Made by a program: the position numbers and the translations under genes. Shown piece by piece: positions 16,016 to 25,351 of a stretch of 64,000 bases of DNA. The notes under the pieces were generated by a model. That model saw only the letters and a list, made by a program, of their open reading frames with translations. It searched no databases and was not told the origin of the DNA. Source of the stretch: Pseudomonas sp. 8O. GTDB taxonomy: Bacteria > Pseudomonadota > Gammaproteobacteria > Pseudomonadales > Pseudomonadaceae. Numbering within the stretch: the first letter of the stretch is position 1; each line of letters starts with the position of its first letter. The stretch covers positions 124,001 to 188,000 of the forward strand of contig NZ_LR733267.1 in NCBI RefSeq assembly GCF_902506495.1, read 5' to 3'.

Positions 16016-16443
16016 GATCCCCCGCAAGCTCATATCTGTGCTGCCAGTGAGATGCGCAGTGTCACGAAAGCGCCCTGGCATTACGACAATTGACGACTTC
16101 GAAGCATGTAGATTCTGCGGACGGTGGTGCGCTCGACAAGCCTGAAAACTCACTTGCCAGCGTCGCCCCCCAGACTCTCCTGAGCAGCACGATAGAAGGC
16201 TCAGGGCGCACGCAGGAAGGAAACGCGCATAAAAAATCCGACACCTGAAAACAGGTATCGGATTCTGCTTGCAACGCCCGCATGTACCAAGGTCGAGGCT
16301 TGTCAGACTCGCATTAGCCACATGGCCGCTTTCAACATTCTGCCGCCTGAGACGCTAGAAGCTCTCCCGATTCGGCCAGCGCCACTCGGAAGCCACTACC
16401 CAGCCTGTCTCCCCGACCGGCTCAGGCCGCCGGCCGGAGCCGC
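16016..16443. other. Intergenic region between mgtC and sth
   Basis: The 428-base region separates two convergent genes. It contains the minus-strand terminator at 16230-16264. The remainder shows no gene, no clear promoter and no copy of the repeats seen elsewhere in the window. Confidence 0.5.
16230..16264 (-). terminator. Intrinsic terminator, minus strand, downstream of sth
   Basis: aatccgacacctg and caggtatcggatt form a 13-bp stem with one mismatch around an AAAA loop. The A6 run at 16231-16236 becomes a U tract only on the minus strand, so it should end the sth transcript about 180 bases past its stop. Confidence 0.7.
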
Positions 16444-17838
16444 TCAAAAAAGCCGGTTGAGACCGTCGAACGCAGCAACCCGATAGGCTTCGGCCATGGT
16501 CGGGTAGTTGAAGGTGGTGTTGATAAAGTACTTGATGCTGTTGGCTTCACCCTTCTGATTCATGATCGCCTGGCCGATGTGGACGATCTCCGAGGCCTGA
16601 TAGCCGAAGCAGTGCACGCCCAGCACTTCCAGTGTTTCACGGTGGAAGAGGATCTTCAGCATGCCCACCGGCTCGACCGAGATCTGCGCCCGCGCCATGC
16701 CCTTGAAGAAGGCCTTGCCCACTTCGTAAGGCACCTTGGCCTGAGTCAGTTCCCGCTCGGTCTTGCCGATCGAGCTGATCTCCGGAATGGTGTAAATGCC
16801 GGTCGGTACGTCATCGACGAAACGCCAGCTGCCGTTGTCGACGATGCTGCCGGCAGCAGAACGCCCCTGGTCGGCAGCAGCGCTGGCCAGGCTCGGCCAG
16901 CCAATCACATCACCGGCAGCGTAGATGTTGCTGACCTCAGTGCGGTAATGCTCGTCGACCTGGATCTGACCACGGCTGTTGACCGCGATGCCGATGTTCT
17001 CCAGCCCCAGTTGATCCGTATTGCCGGTGCGGCCGTTACACCACAGCAGTGCGTCGGCCTTGATCTTCTTGCCTGACTTCAGGTGCAGGACCACGCCGTT
17101 TTCCACACCCTCGATGCGCTCGTACTCTTCATTGTGACGAATCAGCACGTTGTTGTTGCGCAGGTGATAGCTCAGGGCATCGGAGATTTCCGAGTCGAGG
17201 AAGCTGAGCAGTTGATCGCGGTTGTCGATCAGATCGACCAGCACGCCCAGACCACTGAAGATCGAGGCGTACTCGCAGCCAATGACCCCGGCGCCGTAGA
17301 TGATCAGGCGACGCGGCGTATGACCGAGGCTGAGGATGGTGTCGCTGTCGTAGATACGCGGGTGACGGAAATCGACATCGGCCGGGCGATAAGGACGCGA
17401 GCCGGTCGCGATGACGATCTGCTTGGCCACCAGCTTTTCCACCACGCCGTTGATGCAGACCACTTCCACCGTCTGCTCGTCGGCAAAGCTGGCAGTGCCG
17501 AAATAGGTATCGATACGGTTACGGGCGTAGTAGCCCGTCCGGGAGGTGACCTGCTTGGCGATCACCTTCTCGGCGCTTTTCAGCACGTCGGGAAAGGAGA
17601 ACCAGCGCGGCTCGCCAATCTGGCGGAACATCGGGTTGGTATTGAACTGCATGATCTGCCGCACCGAGTGGCGCAGCGCCTTGGAGGGAATGGTCCCCAG
17701 GTGAGTACAGTTGCCACCGACCAGCGGACGATTGTCGACCACGGCCACCTTGCGCCCGGCCTTGGCCGCATTCATCGCCGCGCCTTCGCCCGCAGGGCCG
17801 GAGCCCAGCACCACCACATCGTAGTTGTAGACCGCCAT
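16444..17838 (-). CDS. sthA: Soluble pyridine nucleotide transhydrogenase
   Basis: SthA exchanges reducing equivalents between NADPH and NAD+, mainly reoxidising excess NADPH. The 464-residue flavoprotein has the FAD motif VLGSGPAGEGAAMNAAKAG, the modified disulfide-region GGNCTHLGTIPSKALRH, where the second redox Cys of the dihydrolipoamide dehydrogenase fold is replaced by Thr (typical of this family), an NAD(P) domain GAGVIGCEYASIF, and the C-terminal dimerisation domain. It has its own upstream gap (96 bases) from nqrM and a terminator downstream. Confidence 0.96.
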   Translation of the reverse strand: MAVYNYDVVVLGSGPAGEGAAMNAAKAGRKVAVVDNRPLVGGNCTHLGTIPSKALRHSVRQIMQFNTNPMFRQIGEPRWFSFPDVLKSAEKVIAKQVTSRTGYYARNRIDTYFGTASFADEQTVEVVCINGVVEKLVAKQIVIATGSRPYRPADVDFRHPRIYDSDTILSLGHTPRRLIIYGAGVIGCEYASIFSGLGVLVDLIDNRDQLLSFLDSEISDALSYHLRNNNVLIRHNEEYERIEGVENGVVLHLKSGKKIKADALLWCNGRTGNTDQLGLENIGIAVNSRGQIQVDEHYRTEVSNIYAAGDVIGWPSLASAAADQGRSAAGSIVDNGSWRFVDDVPTGIYTIPEISSIGKTERELTQAKVPYEVGKAFFKGMARAQISVEPVGMLKILFHRETLEVLGVHCFGYQASEIVHIGQAIMNQKGEANSIKYFINTTFNYPTMAEAYRVAAFDGLNRLF

Positions 17839-17934
17839 GTTTACTCCTTCAGATCAGGCCGGAGCGCTTGTGGCGCACCCTCGGCGGGGCCGGCAGCGGA
17901 TTGCGACTACCGGCTGTCAAACCATACCGCCAGC

Positions 17935-18165
17935 TCAGCGCTTGCTCGCGTCGTAAGCCAGGTCGGTGTTCGGCGCTTCACTCTGCTCGCGATTGACCTC
18001 TTCGCACTTCTCGCGGCTACCACCGCAGATCGAGCACTCCTTCTCGATACCCAGGTTGGCGATGCCACCGCAGGAACCGGCGATGGGTTTGCGCCCCATG
18101 ATCACACCAACGGCCATCATGCCGACGACCAGAATCATGGCCAGAAATACAACCAGAAAAGTCAT
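17935..18165 (-). CDS. nqrM: NQR maturation protein NqrM
   Basis: The 76-residue protein has one N-terminal membrane helix (residues 2-23) and four conserved cysteines (Cys32, Cys44, Cys47, Cys54) in GSCGGI and ECSICGGSREKC. This is the DUF539/NqrM pattern. NqrM is required in Vibrio to deliver iron to the membrane Cys4 centre between NqrD and NqrE. Its start overlaps the apbE stop by 4 bases and it closes the nqr operon. Confidence 0.95.
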   Translation of the reverse strand: MTFLVVFLAMILVVGMMAVGVIMGRKPIAGSCGGIANLGIEKECSICGGSREKCEEVNREQSEAPNTDLAYDASKR

Positions 18166-19187
18166 TGCTCATCTCCTGCAGCGAATAGCTGCTCGAATGC
18201 GGTCGTGCCCTGTGTGACGAATCCCTCGCCCTCACGCGTCACGAAAAACGCCGCGATACCGTTACGCTCGGCGAAGGCCATCCCGGCTTCCGGCCCGAGC
18301 ACCATCAATAGGGTAGACAAGCCATCGGCGCGCAAGGTCGACGGATCTGCCACCGTCACCGCCGCCAGCTTGTGGTTGACCGGCTTGCCGCTCAGCGGAT
18401 CGAGCGTGTGCGAGTAGCGCTGGCCGTTCTCTTCGAAGTAGTTGCGGTAGTCACCCGAGGTGGAGATACCGTAGCCATCGAGTTGCAGAATACGCTGAGC
18501 GACCCGCTGATCGTCGCGTGGGGCTTCCAGGCCGATACGCCAGTGGTTGCCATCGGGCTTGAAGCCTGCAGCCTTGAGCTCGCCGGTGGCCTCGACCAGA
18601 TAACTGGTGACACCCAACTCGCCCAGACGCGCCACGACCAGATCGACAGCGTAACCAGCAGCGATGCTGTTGAAGTCGACCTCCACGTCAACGTCCTTGC
18701 ACAGCTGCTCGCCTTCGATTCTCAGGTGCTGTTGACCGACCCGCTGACGCACTTCGGCCAGGCGCTCGGCATCCGGCACCGCCACGCCCTGCCCTTTGGG
18801 CCCGAAGCCCCAGAGGTCGAGCAGGGGCTCCAGCGTCAGGTCGAAATAGCCCTGACTCTCCTGGTGCAGGCGATCACCGGCGCGAACCAGGTCCAGCACG
18901 CCTTTGGGCATGGTCTGGCAGGTACCCGCTGGCGCCCGGTTGAACTGCTCGATCAGCGAATCATCGCGATAGGTGGACATCTGCAGATCGATCTCGGCGA
19001 GGATCGCCTCGGTCGCGGCCTTGAGTTCGGCTTGCGGCGCGACACCTTCACTGCGGACGTATTTGATCGAATAGGTGCTGCCCATGGTCGGGCCACCGAA
19101 CTCTTCGATCCGTTCAGAATGCAAGCAGCCCGTTAGGGCTGCCGCCAGGGCGACAGCGATAACGGGCTGGAGTACAGCAGACCTCAT
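18162..19187 (-). CDS. apbE: FAD:protein FMN transferase ApbE
   Basis: ApbE covalently attaches FMN to threonines of NqrB and NqrC. The 341-residue lipoprotein starts MRSAVLQPV at 19187, with lipobox LTGC (Cys21). A longer upstream reading enters nqrF and is not needed. Motifs include GGPTMGSTYSIKYV, DFNSIAAGYAVDLV and TSGDYRNYFEENG. It directly follows nqrF (2-base gap) and overlaps nqrM by 4 bases, consistent with a self-contained NQR assembly operon. Confidence 0.95.
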   Translation of the reverse strand: MRSAVLQPVIAVALAAALTGCLHSERIEEFGGPTMGSTYSIKYVRSEGVAPQAELKAATEAILAEIDLQMSTYRDDSLIEQFNRAPAGTCQTMPKGVLDLVRAGDRLHQESQGYFDLTLEPLLDLWGFGPKGQGVAVPDAERLAEVRQRVGQQHLRIEGEQLCKDVDVEVDFNSIAAGYAVDLVVARLGELGVTSYLVEATGELKAAGFKPDGNHWRIGLEAPRDDQRVAQRILQLDGYGISTSGDYRNYFEENGQRYSHTLDPLSGKPVNHKLAAVTVADPSTLRADGLSTLLMVLGPEAGMAFAERNGIAAFFVTREGEGFVTQGTTAFEQLFAAGDEQ

Positions 19188-19189
19188 GC

Positions 19190-20413
19190 TTAGCCGCCGA
19201 AGTCGTCGAGGAGGATGTTCTCCGGCTCGACACCCAGGTCGGTCAGCATCTTGATCACGGCGGCGTTCATCATGGGTGGGCCGCACATGTAGAACTCGCA
19301 ATCTTCCGGAGCCGGATGGTCCTTCAGGTAGTTCTCGTACAGCACGTTGTGGATGAAGCCCTTGAGACCAGTCCAGTTGTCTTCCGGCTGCGGGTCGGAC
19401 AGCGCCAGGTGCCACTGGAAGTTCGGGTTCTCGGCGGCCAGCTGATCGTACTCTTCGTTGTAGAACGATTCACGCATGGAGCGCGCACCGTACCAGAAGC
19501 TGATCTTGCGCGTGGACTTCAGGCGCTTGAGCTGGTCGAAGATGTGCGAGCGCATCGGCGCCATACCTGCACCACCACCGATGAAGACCATTTCGGCGTC
19601 GGTGTCCTTGGCGAAGAACTCACCGAACGGCCCGTACACGGTGATCTTGTCGCCCGGCTTGAGGCTGAACACGTAGGAAGACATCTTGCCCGGTGGCAGA
19701 TCGTCCTTGCCAGGGGGCGGCGAGGCGATACGGATGTTGAACTTCACCAGACCGCGCTCTTCCGGGTAGTTGGCCATGGAATAGGCACGGATCACGGTCT
19801 CCTCGACCTTGGACACGTACTTCCACTGGTTGAACTTGTCCCAGTCGCCGCGATACTCCTCCTGGATGTCGAAGTCCTTGTAGTACACGGTGTGCGGCGG
19901 GCACTCCAGCTGCACATAACCACCGGCGCGGAAGTCGACGTTTTCGCCTTCCGGCAGCTTCAGCGTCAGCTCCTTGATGAAGGTAGCGACGTTGGGGTTG
20001 GACTCGACAGTGCATTCCCACTTCTTGACGCCGAAGACCTCTTCCGGGACTTCGATCTTCATGTCCTGCTTGACCGGGGTCTGGCAGGAAAGACGCCAAC
20101 CCTCACGGGCCTCGCGCCTTGTGAAGTGCGACTCCTCGGTGGACAGCATCTCGCCGCCGCCGGATTCGACGACACACTTGCACTGCGCGCAGGTGCCGCC
20201 GCCGCCGCAGGCGGAGGACAGGAAGATGTTGTTGTCGGCCAGAGTCTGCAACAGCTTGCCGCCAGCCGGTACCACGATGGTTTTTTCGCCGTTGATCTCG
20301 ATGCTCACGTCACCGCTGGACACCAGCTTGGCGCGCGCGGCGAGGATGATCAGCACCAGCGCGAGAACGATGGCGGTGAACATGCCGATGGCGAGGAAAA
20401 TTTCGTAATTCAT
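19190..20413 (-). CDS. nqrF: NQR subunit F, NADH oxidase
   Basis: NqrF takes electrons from NADH through FAD to a 2Fe-2S cluster. The 407-residue subunit has an N-terminal membrane helix (about 6-26), a ferredoxin domain with cluster cysteines Cys69, Cys75, Cys78 and Cys110, an FAD-binding motif RAYSMANYP, and an NADH-binding region with IGGGAGMAPMRSH. The C-terminus ends DDFGG, as usual. It lies 15 bases after nqrE. Confidence 0.97.
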   Translation of the reverse strand: MNYEIFLAIGMFTAIVLALVLIILAARAKLVSSGDVSIEINGEKTIVVPAGGKLLQTLADNNIFLSSACGGGGTCAQCKCVVESGGGEMLSTEESHFTRREAREGWRLSCQTPVKQDMKIEVPEEVFGVKKWECTVESNPNVATFIKELTLKLPEGENVDFRAGGYVQLECPPHTVYYKDFDIQEEYRGDWDKFNQWKYVSKVEETVIRAYSMANYPEERGLVKFNIRIASPPPGKDDLPPGKMSSYVFSLKPGDKITVYGPFGEFFAKDTDAEMVFIGGGAGMAPMRSHIFDQLKRLKSTRKISFWYGARSMRESFYNEEYDQLAAENPNFQWHLALSDPQPEDNWTGLKGFIHNVLYENYLKDHPAPEDCEFYMCGPPMMNAAVIKMLTDLGVEPENILLDDFGG

Positions 20414-20428
20414 CTGTTCATCCTTTCC

Positions 20429-21037
20429 TTACAGCTGCACGCCGGAGAAGGACATGAAGCCCAGCGACATCAGACCGATGGTGATGAAGGTGATGCCCAG
20501 ACCCTGCAGGCCAGCCGGTACATCGCTGTACTTGAGCTTCTCGCGGATACCGGCCAGCGCGGCGATGGCCAGTGCCCAGGACACGCCCGCACCGACACCG
20601 TAGACGGTGCTCTCGGCCAGGTTGTAGTCACGCTCGACCATGAACAGCGAGCCACCCATGATGGCGCAGTTCACGGTAATCAGCGGCAGGAACACGCCGA
20701 GGGCGTTGTACAGCGAGGGCACGTACTTATCCAGGGTCATTTCCAGGATTTGCACGATGGCCGCGATCACGCCGATGAAGGTCAGCAGACCGAGGAAGGA
20801 CAGGTCCACCTCAGGCATGCCGGCCCAGGCCAAGGCACCATCCTTGAGGATGTTGGTATAGATCAGGTTGTTCACCGGCATGGTGATACCCAGCACCACG
20901 ACCACGGCGATACCCAGGCCGATGGCGGTTTCCACCTTCTTGGAGATGGCAATGAAGGTACACATGCCGAGGAAGAACGCCAGCGCCATGTTCTCGACGA
21001 ACACCGCACGGACGAACAGGCTGATGTAATGTTCCAT
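20429..21037 (-). CDS. nqrE: NQR subunit E
   Basis: The 202-residue integral membrane subunit has six predicted helices and shares the RnfA/NqrE fold. It supplies a cysteine pair, with NqrD, to the intramembrane iron centre. The N-terminus MEHYISLFVRAVFVENMALAF is characteristic. Its ATG overlaps the nqrD stop by one base. Confidence 0.96.
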   Translation of the reverse strand: MEHYISLFVRAVFVENMALAFFLGMCTFIAISKKVETAIGLGIAVVVVLGITMPVNNLIYTNILKDGALAWAGMPEVDLSFLGLLTFIGVIAAIVQILEMTLDKYVPSLYNALGVFLPLITVNCAIMGGSLFMVERDYNLAESTVYGVGAGVSWALAIAALAGIREKLKYSDVPAGLQGLGITFITIGLMSLGFMSFSGVQL

Positions 21038-21705
21038 TAATAGGCCTCCTTGCTGGATACCTGAGGCGCCATCTTGTAAGCGTTGGCCTCGATTTGATCC
21101 TTCTTCCAGCTACGAATGGCCCAGATGAACAGACCGATCAGGAAGAACGCCGAAGGCGGCAGCAGCAGCATACCGTTGGGCTGGTACCAACCACCGTCGT
21201 TGACCACCGACAGAATCTCGTAGCCCATCAGCTTGCCGGCGCCAAACAGCTCACGAATAACGCCCAGGGCAATCAGCATGGCGCTGTAGCCCAGACCATT
21301 ACCGATACCATCGAAGAACGACAGCACAGGCGGGTTCTGCATGGCGAAGGCCTCGGCACGACCCATCACGATGCAGTTGGTGATGATCAGACCAACGAAC
21401 ACCGACAGCTGTTTGGACAGGCTGAAGGCATACGCCTTGAGCACCTGGTCCACCACGATTACCAAGGATGCGATGATCACCATCTGCACGATCATGCGGA
21501 TCGAGCCCGGAATCTGACTGCGGATCATTGAGATGAACAGGTTGGAGAAACCGGTCACCAGCGTCAGCGCGGCGGACATCACCAGCGCGGTCTGCAGGTT
21601 CGAGGTCACCGCCAACGCCGAGCAGATGCCCAGAATCTGCAGGCCGATTGGGTTGTTGTTGAAGATCGGGTTGAGCAGGACTTCTTTAATAGTCGGCTGC
21701 GACAT
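21037..21705 (-). CDS. nqrD: NQR subunit D
   Basis: The 222-residue membrane subunit is the inverted-topology partner of NqrE. I start it at ATG 21705 (MSQPTIKEVLLNP), 7 bases after GGAGG, rather than at the upstream TTG 21711. Hydrophobic helices run through the whole sequence, with LFIGLIITNCIVMGRAEAFA-like NqrD/RnfE signature (VGLIITNCIVMGRAEAFA). It starts 2 bases after the nqrC stop. Confidence 0.96.
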   Translation of the reverse strand: MSQPTIKEVLLNPIFNNNPIGLQILGICSALAVTSNLQTALVMSAALTLVTGFSNLFISMIRSQIPGSIRMIVQMVIIASLVIVVDQVLKAYAFSLSKQLSVFVGLIITNCIVMGRAEAFAMQNPPVLSFFDGIGNGLGYSAMLIALGVIRELFGAGKLMGYEILSVVNDGGWYQPNGMLLLPPSAFFLIGLFIWAIRSWKKDQIEANAYKMAPQVSSKEAY

Positions 21706-21707
21706 GA

Positions 21708-22496
21708 TCAAGCCTCCCCTGCACGCAGGTTAGCGATAAACGGACCGAAGCCGTTCTGGCCGAGCCAGAACTTCAGCAGGTTGTCCACACCGACGCTAGT
21801 CAGGGTGGCGCCCGCCAGGCCATCGACCTGGTGGGTAGCGTTCGGGCTTTGCGGATCGACACCGCCCTTGACCACCTGTACGGCCAACTTGTCGTTGTCG
21901 TCGAACAGGGTCTTGCCCGGCCACTGGCCCTTCCATTTCGGGTTGTCCACCTCGCCGCCAAGACCCGGGGTCTCGCCGTGCTGGTAGAAGCCCATGCCGA
22001 CCACGGTATTGAGGTCGCCCTTGACGGCGATGAAACCGTGCAGGGTCGACCACAGACCATAGCCGCGAACCGGCAGGATCAGGGTTTCGACTTCGCCATC
22101 CTTCTCCACCATGTAAACGGTGGTGTAACGCTCCTGGCGCTTGATCCCGGCAATATCCTCGCTGCCTTTCAGAGCCTCGGAGGTTTTCGGGTCCTTGGCA
22201 GCCTTGAGCGGATCGAAGGTGATCGGGTCGAAAGCATCGGAGAACGTGCCGCTCTCAAGATCCACCAGCTTGGCGGTGATGGTGCTGTCAAACAGCTCCT
22301 TGACCTTGGCGCCGGACATACCCGCTTCGCCCAGGCCAGCAATGGCCAGGATGCTGCGCTGCTTGTCCAGCAGGCGGTTTTCAACCTGAGTCGGCTTCAG
22401 TGCGATGGCGGCGCCGGCGACGAACACCGAGCACACCAGACACACCAGCACCGCCACCGTCAGCGTGCGGACGGTGGATTCTTTTTGACTAGACAT
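21708..22496 (-). CDS. nqrC: NQR subunit C, covalent flavoprotein
   Basis: The 262-residue subunit has one N-terminal membrane helix (about 12-33) and a periplasmic flavin domain. The FMN attachment site is the threonine in VDGLAGATLTS, near residue 223, the substrate of ApbE encoded in the same operon. It overlaps nqrB by 8 bases. Confidence 0.97.
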   Translation of the reverse strand: MSSQKESTVRTLTVAVLVCLVCSVFVAGAAIALKPTQVENRLLDKQRSILAIAGLGEAGMSGAKVKELFDSTITAKLVDLESGTFSDAFDPITFDPLKAAKDPKTSEALKGSEDIAGIKRQERYTTVYMVEKDGEVETLILPVRGYGLWSTLHGFIAVKGDLNTVVGMGFYQHGETPGLGGEVDNPKWKGQWPGKTLFDDNDKLAVQVVKGGVDPQSPNATHQVDGLAGATLTSVGVDNLLKFWLGQNGFGPFIANLRAGEA

Positions 22497-23700
22497 TGCG
22501 TGCCAGCCTCCGCTTGATATTGGCTTGAACGACGAAGTGGTCGATCAGCGGTGCAAACAGGTTGGCGAACAGGATCGCCAGCATCATGCCCTCGGGGAAG
22601 GCCGGATTGACCACACGGATCAGAACGACCATCACGCCGATCAGGGCGCCGAAGATCCACTTGCCGGTATTGGTCATCGAGGCCGACACCGGGTCGGTGG
22701 CCATGAAGAACATGCCAAAGGCGAAGCCGCCGACAACCAGATGCCAGTACCACGGCATGGCGAACATCGGGTTGGTGGTGGAGCCGATCAGGTTGAGCAG
22801 CATGCTCAGACCGATCATGCCCAGCATCACCCCTGCGACGATGCGCCAAGCGGCGATCTTGGTGATCAGCAGGACCAGGCCGCCGATGGCAATCGCCAGG
22901 GTGCTGGTTTCGCCGAGCGAACCGTGGATGGTGCCGACGAAAGCATCCATCCAGGTGATGCCGTTATTGATCACGTTCTCGATGCCGCCGGAGGCTGCCA
23001 GGCTCAGCGAAGTAGCACCAGCGAAACCGTCGACGGCAGTCCACACCGCATCACCCGACATCTGCGCCGGATAGGCGAAGAACAGGAAGGCACGGCCGGT
23101 CAGTGCCGGGTTGAGGAAGTTCTTGCCAGTACCACCGAACACTTCCTTGCCGATCACCACGCCGAAGCTGATGCCCAGGGCCACCTGCCAAAGCGGAATG
23201 CTCGGCGGCAGAATCAGGGCGAACAGCACGGAAGTGACGAAGAAACCTTCGTTGACTTCATGCTTGCGGATCGAAGCGAACAGCACTTCCCAGAAGCCGC
23301 CGACGATGAAAGTCACCGCGTATACCGGCAGGAAATAAGCCGCGCCCTGGATGAAGTTATCCCACAGGCTGTTCGCATCGAAACCGGCCAACGAGCCGAT
23401 CAGCGCGAAGCGCCAGCCTTCCTGGCTCGCCAGCAGCTCGGGGCTCTGGGCGAAGATCAGGTTGGCCTGGTAGCCGGTATTCCACATGCCGAAGAACATG
23501 GCCGGGAAGGTGCACAGCCATACGGTGATCATCATGCGCTTGAGGTCGATGCCGTCACGCACGTGAGCCGTGGTCTTGGTCACGCTGCCAGGACGATAGA
23601 AGAAGGTGTCGATCGCCTCGTACAAGGCATACCACTTCTCGTACTTGCCGCCCTTCTCGAAGTTGTGCTCGATTTTATCGAGCAATGCACGAATACCCAT
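22489..23700 (-). CDS. nqrB: NQR subunit B
   Basis: This 403-residue multi-helix subunit binds riboflavin and ubiquinone and carries a covalent FMN at the threonine of DGFAGATSLSL. It forms the main ion path. In P. aeruginosa the homologous complex is reported to pump H+ rather than Na+; which ion is used here cannot be settled by inspection. The ATG is 3 bases after the nqrA stop. Confidence 0.97.
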   Translation of the reverse strand: MGIRALLDKIEHNFEKGGKYEKWYALYEAIDTFFYRPGSVTKTTAHVRDGIDLKRMMITVWLCTFPAMFFGMWNTGYQANLIFAQSPELLASQEGWRFALIGSLAGFDANSLWDNFIQGAAYFLPVYAVTFIVGGFWEVLFASIRKHEVNEGFFVTSVLFALILPPSIPLWQVALGISFGVVIGKEVFGGTGKNFLNPALTGRAFLFFAYPAQMSGDAVWTAVDGFAGATSLSLAASGGIENVINNGITWMDAFVGTIHGSLGETSTLAIAIGGLVLLITKIAAWRIVAGVMLGMIGLSMLLNLIGSTTNPMFAMPWYWHLVVGGFAFGMFFMATDPVSASMTNTGKWIFGALIGVMVVLIRVVNPAFPEGMMLAILFANLFAPLIDHFVVQANIKRRLARNV

Positions 23701-23703
23701 GAG

Positions 23704-25041
23704 TTAACCCTCCTTCTCGATGCGGGTGAGGTTATCCCGCAGGATCGGGCCATATTCATACTTGCCGGCACACACATAGGTGCACAGCGCCAGGTCTTCT
23801 TCGTCGAGCTCCAGGCAACCCAGTTTCTGGGCCATCTCGGTGTCACCGACAATCAGGTAGCGCAACAGTTGAGTCGGCAGGATATCCAGTGGCATCACTG
23901 CTTCGTAGTTGCCCACCGGCACCATGGCGCGCGGGCTGCCGTTGGTGGTGGTGGTGAAGTTGAACAGCTTGGCGCCGGCCAGCTTGGAGACGAAAACGTT
24001 CAGAACCGAGTGCTTGTTAACGCCGGCACGCAGGTAATGCATCATCTCGCGATCGTTACCCTCGCCCAGGCAAGACACCTGATTGTGGTAGCGCCCCAGG
24101 AACGCGAACGCGCCCTGAGCAGTGCGACCGCCAAATACCGAGCCGGAAATCACGCGATTGAAGCCAGGTTTCAGCTCACCGGCGGTAAGTTCTTCCAGGC
24201 TGGCGCCCAAGCGGGTACGCAGCAGACGCGGCTGCTCGGCAACCGGGCCGCCCAATGCAACCACGCGCTCGACGAACAGCTGACCGGTGGTGAACAGTTT
24301 GCCCACCGCGATCACGTCCTGATAACCGATCTGCCAGACACTCTTGCGGGTACTGACCGGATCGAGGAAGTGAATATGGGTGCCTGGCAGACCCGCTGGG
24401 TGCGGGCCGGCAAAGGTTTCGCTTTGCACCTTGGCAATATTCTCGCCCGGCAGGCTGACACCCTCGGCCTTGCACAGGAAAATCTTTGCCAGGTTACCGA
24501 GAACCTTGAGGCCATTTTCGAAGTCAGCGGCATGTTCGCCGATGACCACTGCAGGATCTGCGGCAAGCGGATGCGTATCGACGGCAGTCACGAAGATCGA
24601 GCTTGGCACTGCGTCGAGCGCAGGCACCTTGCTGAACGGGCGCGTGCGCAGAGCCGTCCACAGGCCGGACTGTTGCAGATTCTCGCGAACCTGCTCGTCA
24701 CTGAGCGCTCCAAGCTGGTCGGCCGCGTACTGAGCGAAGGTTTCCTGGTCGTCGCCATCGATGTCGATGACCACGGACTGCAGAACACGCTTCTCGCCAC
24801 GGTGAATGGCGCTGATCACGCCTGCAGCGGGGGCGGTGTAGCGCACGCCGGGTGTCTTCTTGTCGGTAAACAGCAATTGACCGAGTTTGACCCGGTCACC
24901 GACCTGCACTTCCATCGTCGGCTTCATCCCGTGATAGTCGAAGCCGATGACGGCGACACTGCGTACGGGCCTGGCGGCCTCGATACGCTGTGCCGGCGCA
25001 CCCGTTATGGGCAAATCAAGCCCATGCTTTAGTTTGATCAT
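23704..25041 (-). CDS. nqrA: NQR subunit A
   Basis: The 445-residue peripheral subunit opens the operon. It begins MIKLKHGLDLPITGAPAQ and contains RYTAPAAGVISAIHRGEKR and GLPGTHIHFLDPVS, which are diagnostic of NqrA. NqrA is soluble and sits on the cytoplasmic face of the complex. The full order A-B-C-D-E-F-apbE-nqrM, with gaps no larger than 15 bases, shows a single eight-gene transcription unit. Confidence 0.97.
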   Translation of the reverse strand: MIKLKHGLDLPITGAPAQRIEAARPVRSVAVIGFDYHGMKPTMEVQVGDRVKLGQLLFTDKKTPGVRYTAPAAGVISAIHRGEKRVLQSVVIDIDGDDQETFAQYAADQLGALSDEQVRENLQQSGLWTALRTRPFSKVPALDAVPSSIFVTAVDTHPLAADPAVVIGEHAADFENGLKVLGNLAKIFLCKAEGVSLPGENIAKVQSETFAGPHPAGLPGTHIHFLDPVSTRKSVWQIGYQDVIAVGKLFTTGQLFVERVVALGGPVAEQPRLLRTRLGASLEELTAGELKPGFNRVISGSVFGGRTAQGAFAFLGRYHNQVSCLGEGNDREMMHYLRAGVNKHSVLNVFVSKLAGAKLFNFTTTTNGSPRAMVPVGNYEAVMPLDILPTQLLRYLIVGDTEMAQKLGCLELDEEDLALCTYVCAGKYEYGPILRDNLTRIEKEG

Positions 25042-25305
25042 AGGTTTGCCTAACCACTGATTTAGAAAGCTTTTTATAGGACAGGCGGCGCTAGCGAAGG
25101 TCTAATAGACCCAACCACACCAATGCGATATGGGCGTGGAGGAAGGCGCCAAACCTGGGTAAAAAATCCGCTTGATTATAAAGACGCCCCCCCTCACTGA
25201 CCACCCAAGCGCTTGCTTTTTTTGGCTTTTCGGTAACAGGGCGCAACAAGTTCGATGCTGACCCATATCAACTCGCCAACTTCCACCGGGTCATTTCCTG
25301 CACAT
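25042..25305 (-). promoter_or_regulatory. nqr upstream region with candidate -10 box
   Basis: No gene is seen in the space between the GAPDH terminator and nqrA. On the minus strand a perfect TATAAT lies at 25175-25180, but the -35 region 17 bases upstream (TGGTCA) is weak, suggesting an activated promoter or a different start. A second AT-rich stretch (CCTATAAAAAGC, 25069-25080 region) is closer to the gene. Which one is used is unresolved. Confidence 0.35.
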
Positions 25306-25335
25306 AAAAAAACGGGAGCCGAAGCTCCCGTTTTT
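25306..25335. terminator. Terminator downstream of the GAPDH gene
   Basis: The stem acgggagc/gctcccgt has a CGAA loop, with A7 on the left and T5 on the right. It lies 16 bases past the GAPDH stop on the minus strand, and separates it from nqrA. Confidence 0.88.
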
Positions 25336-25351
25336 CATGCGACCCCGGCGC

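Noticed and set aside
16062..16321. Short minus-strand frames between mgtC and sth as genes
   Set aside because: No ribosome sites or conserved look, and the terminator at 16230-16264 lies within them.
22525..25032. An 835-codon open frame antisense to nqrA and nqrB
   Set aside because: Antisense to two intact nqr genes with the expected motifs; no ribosome site or domain of its own.
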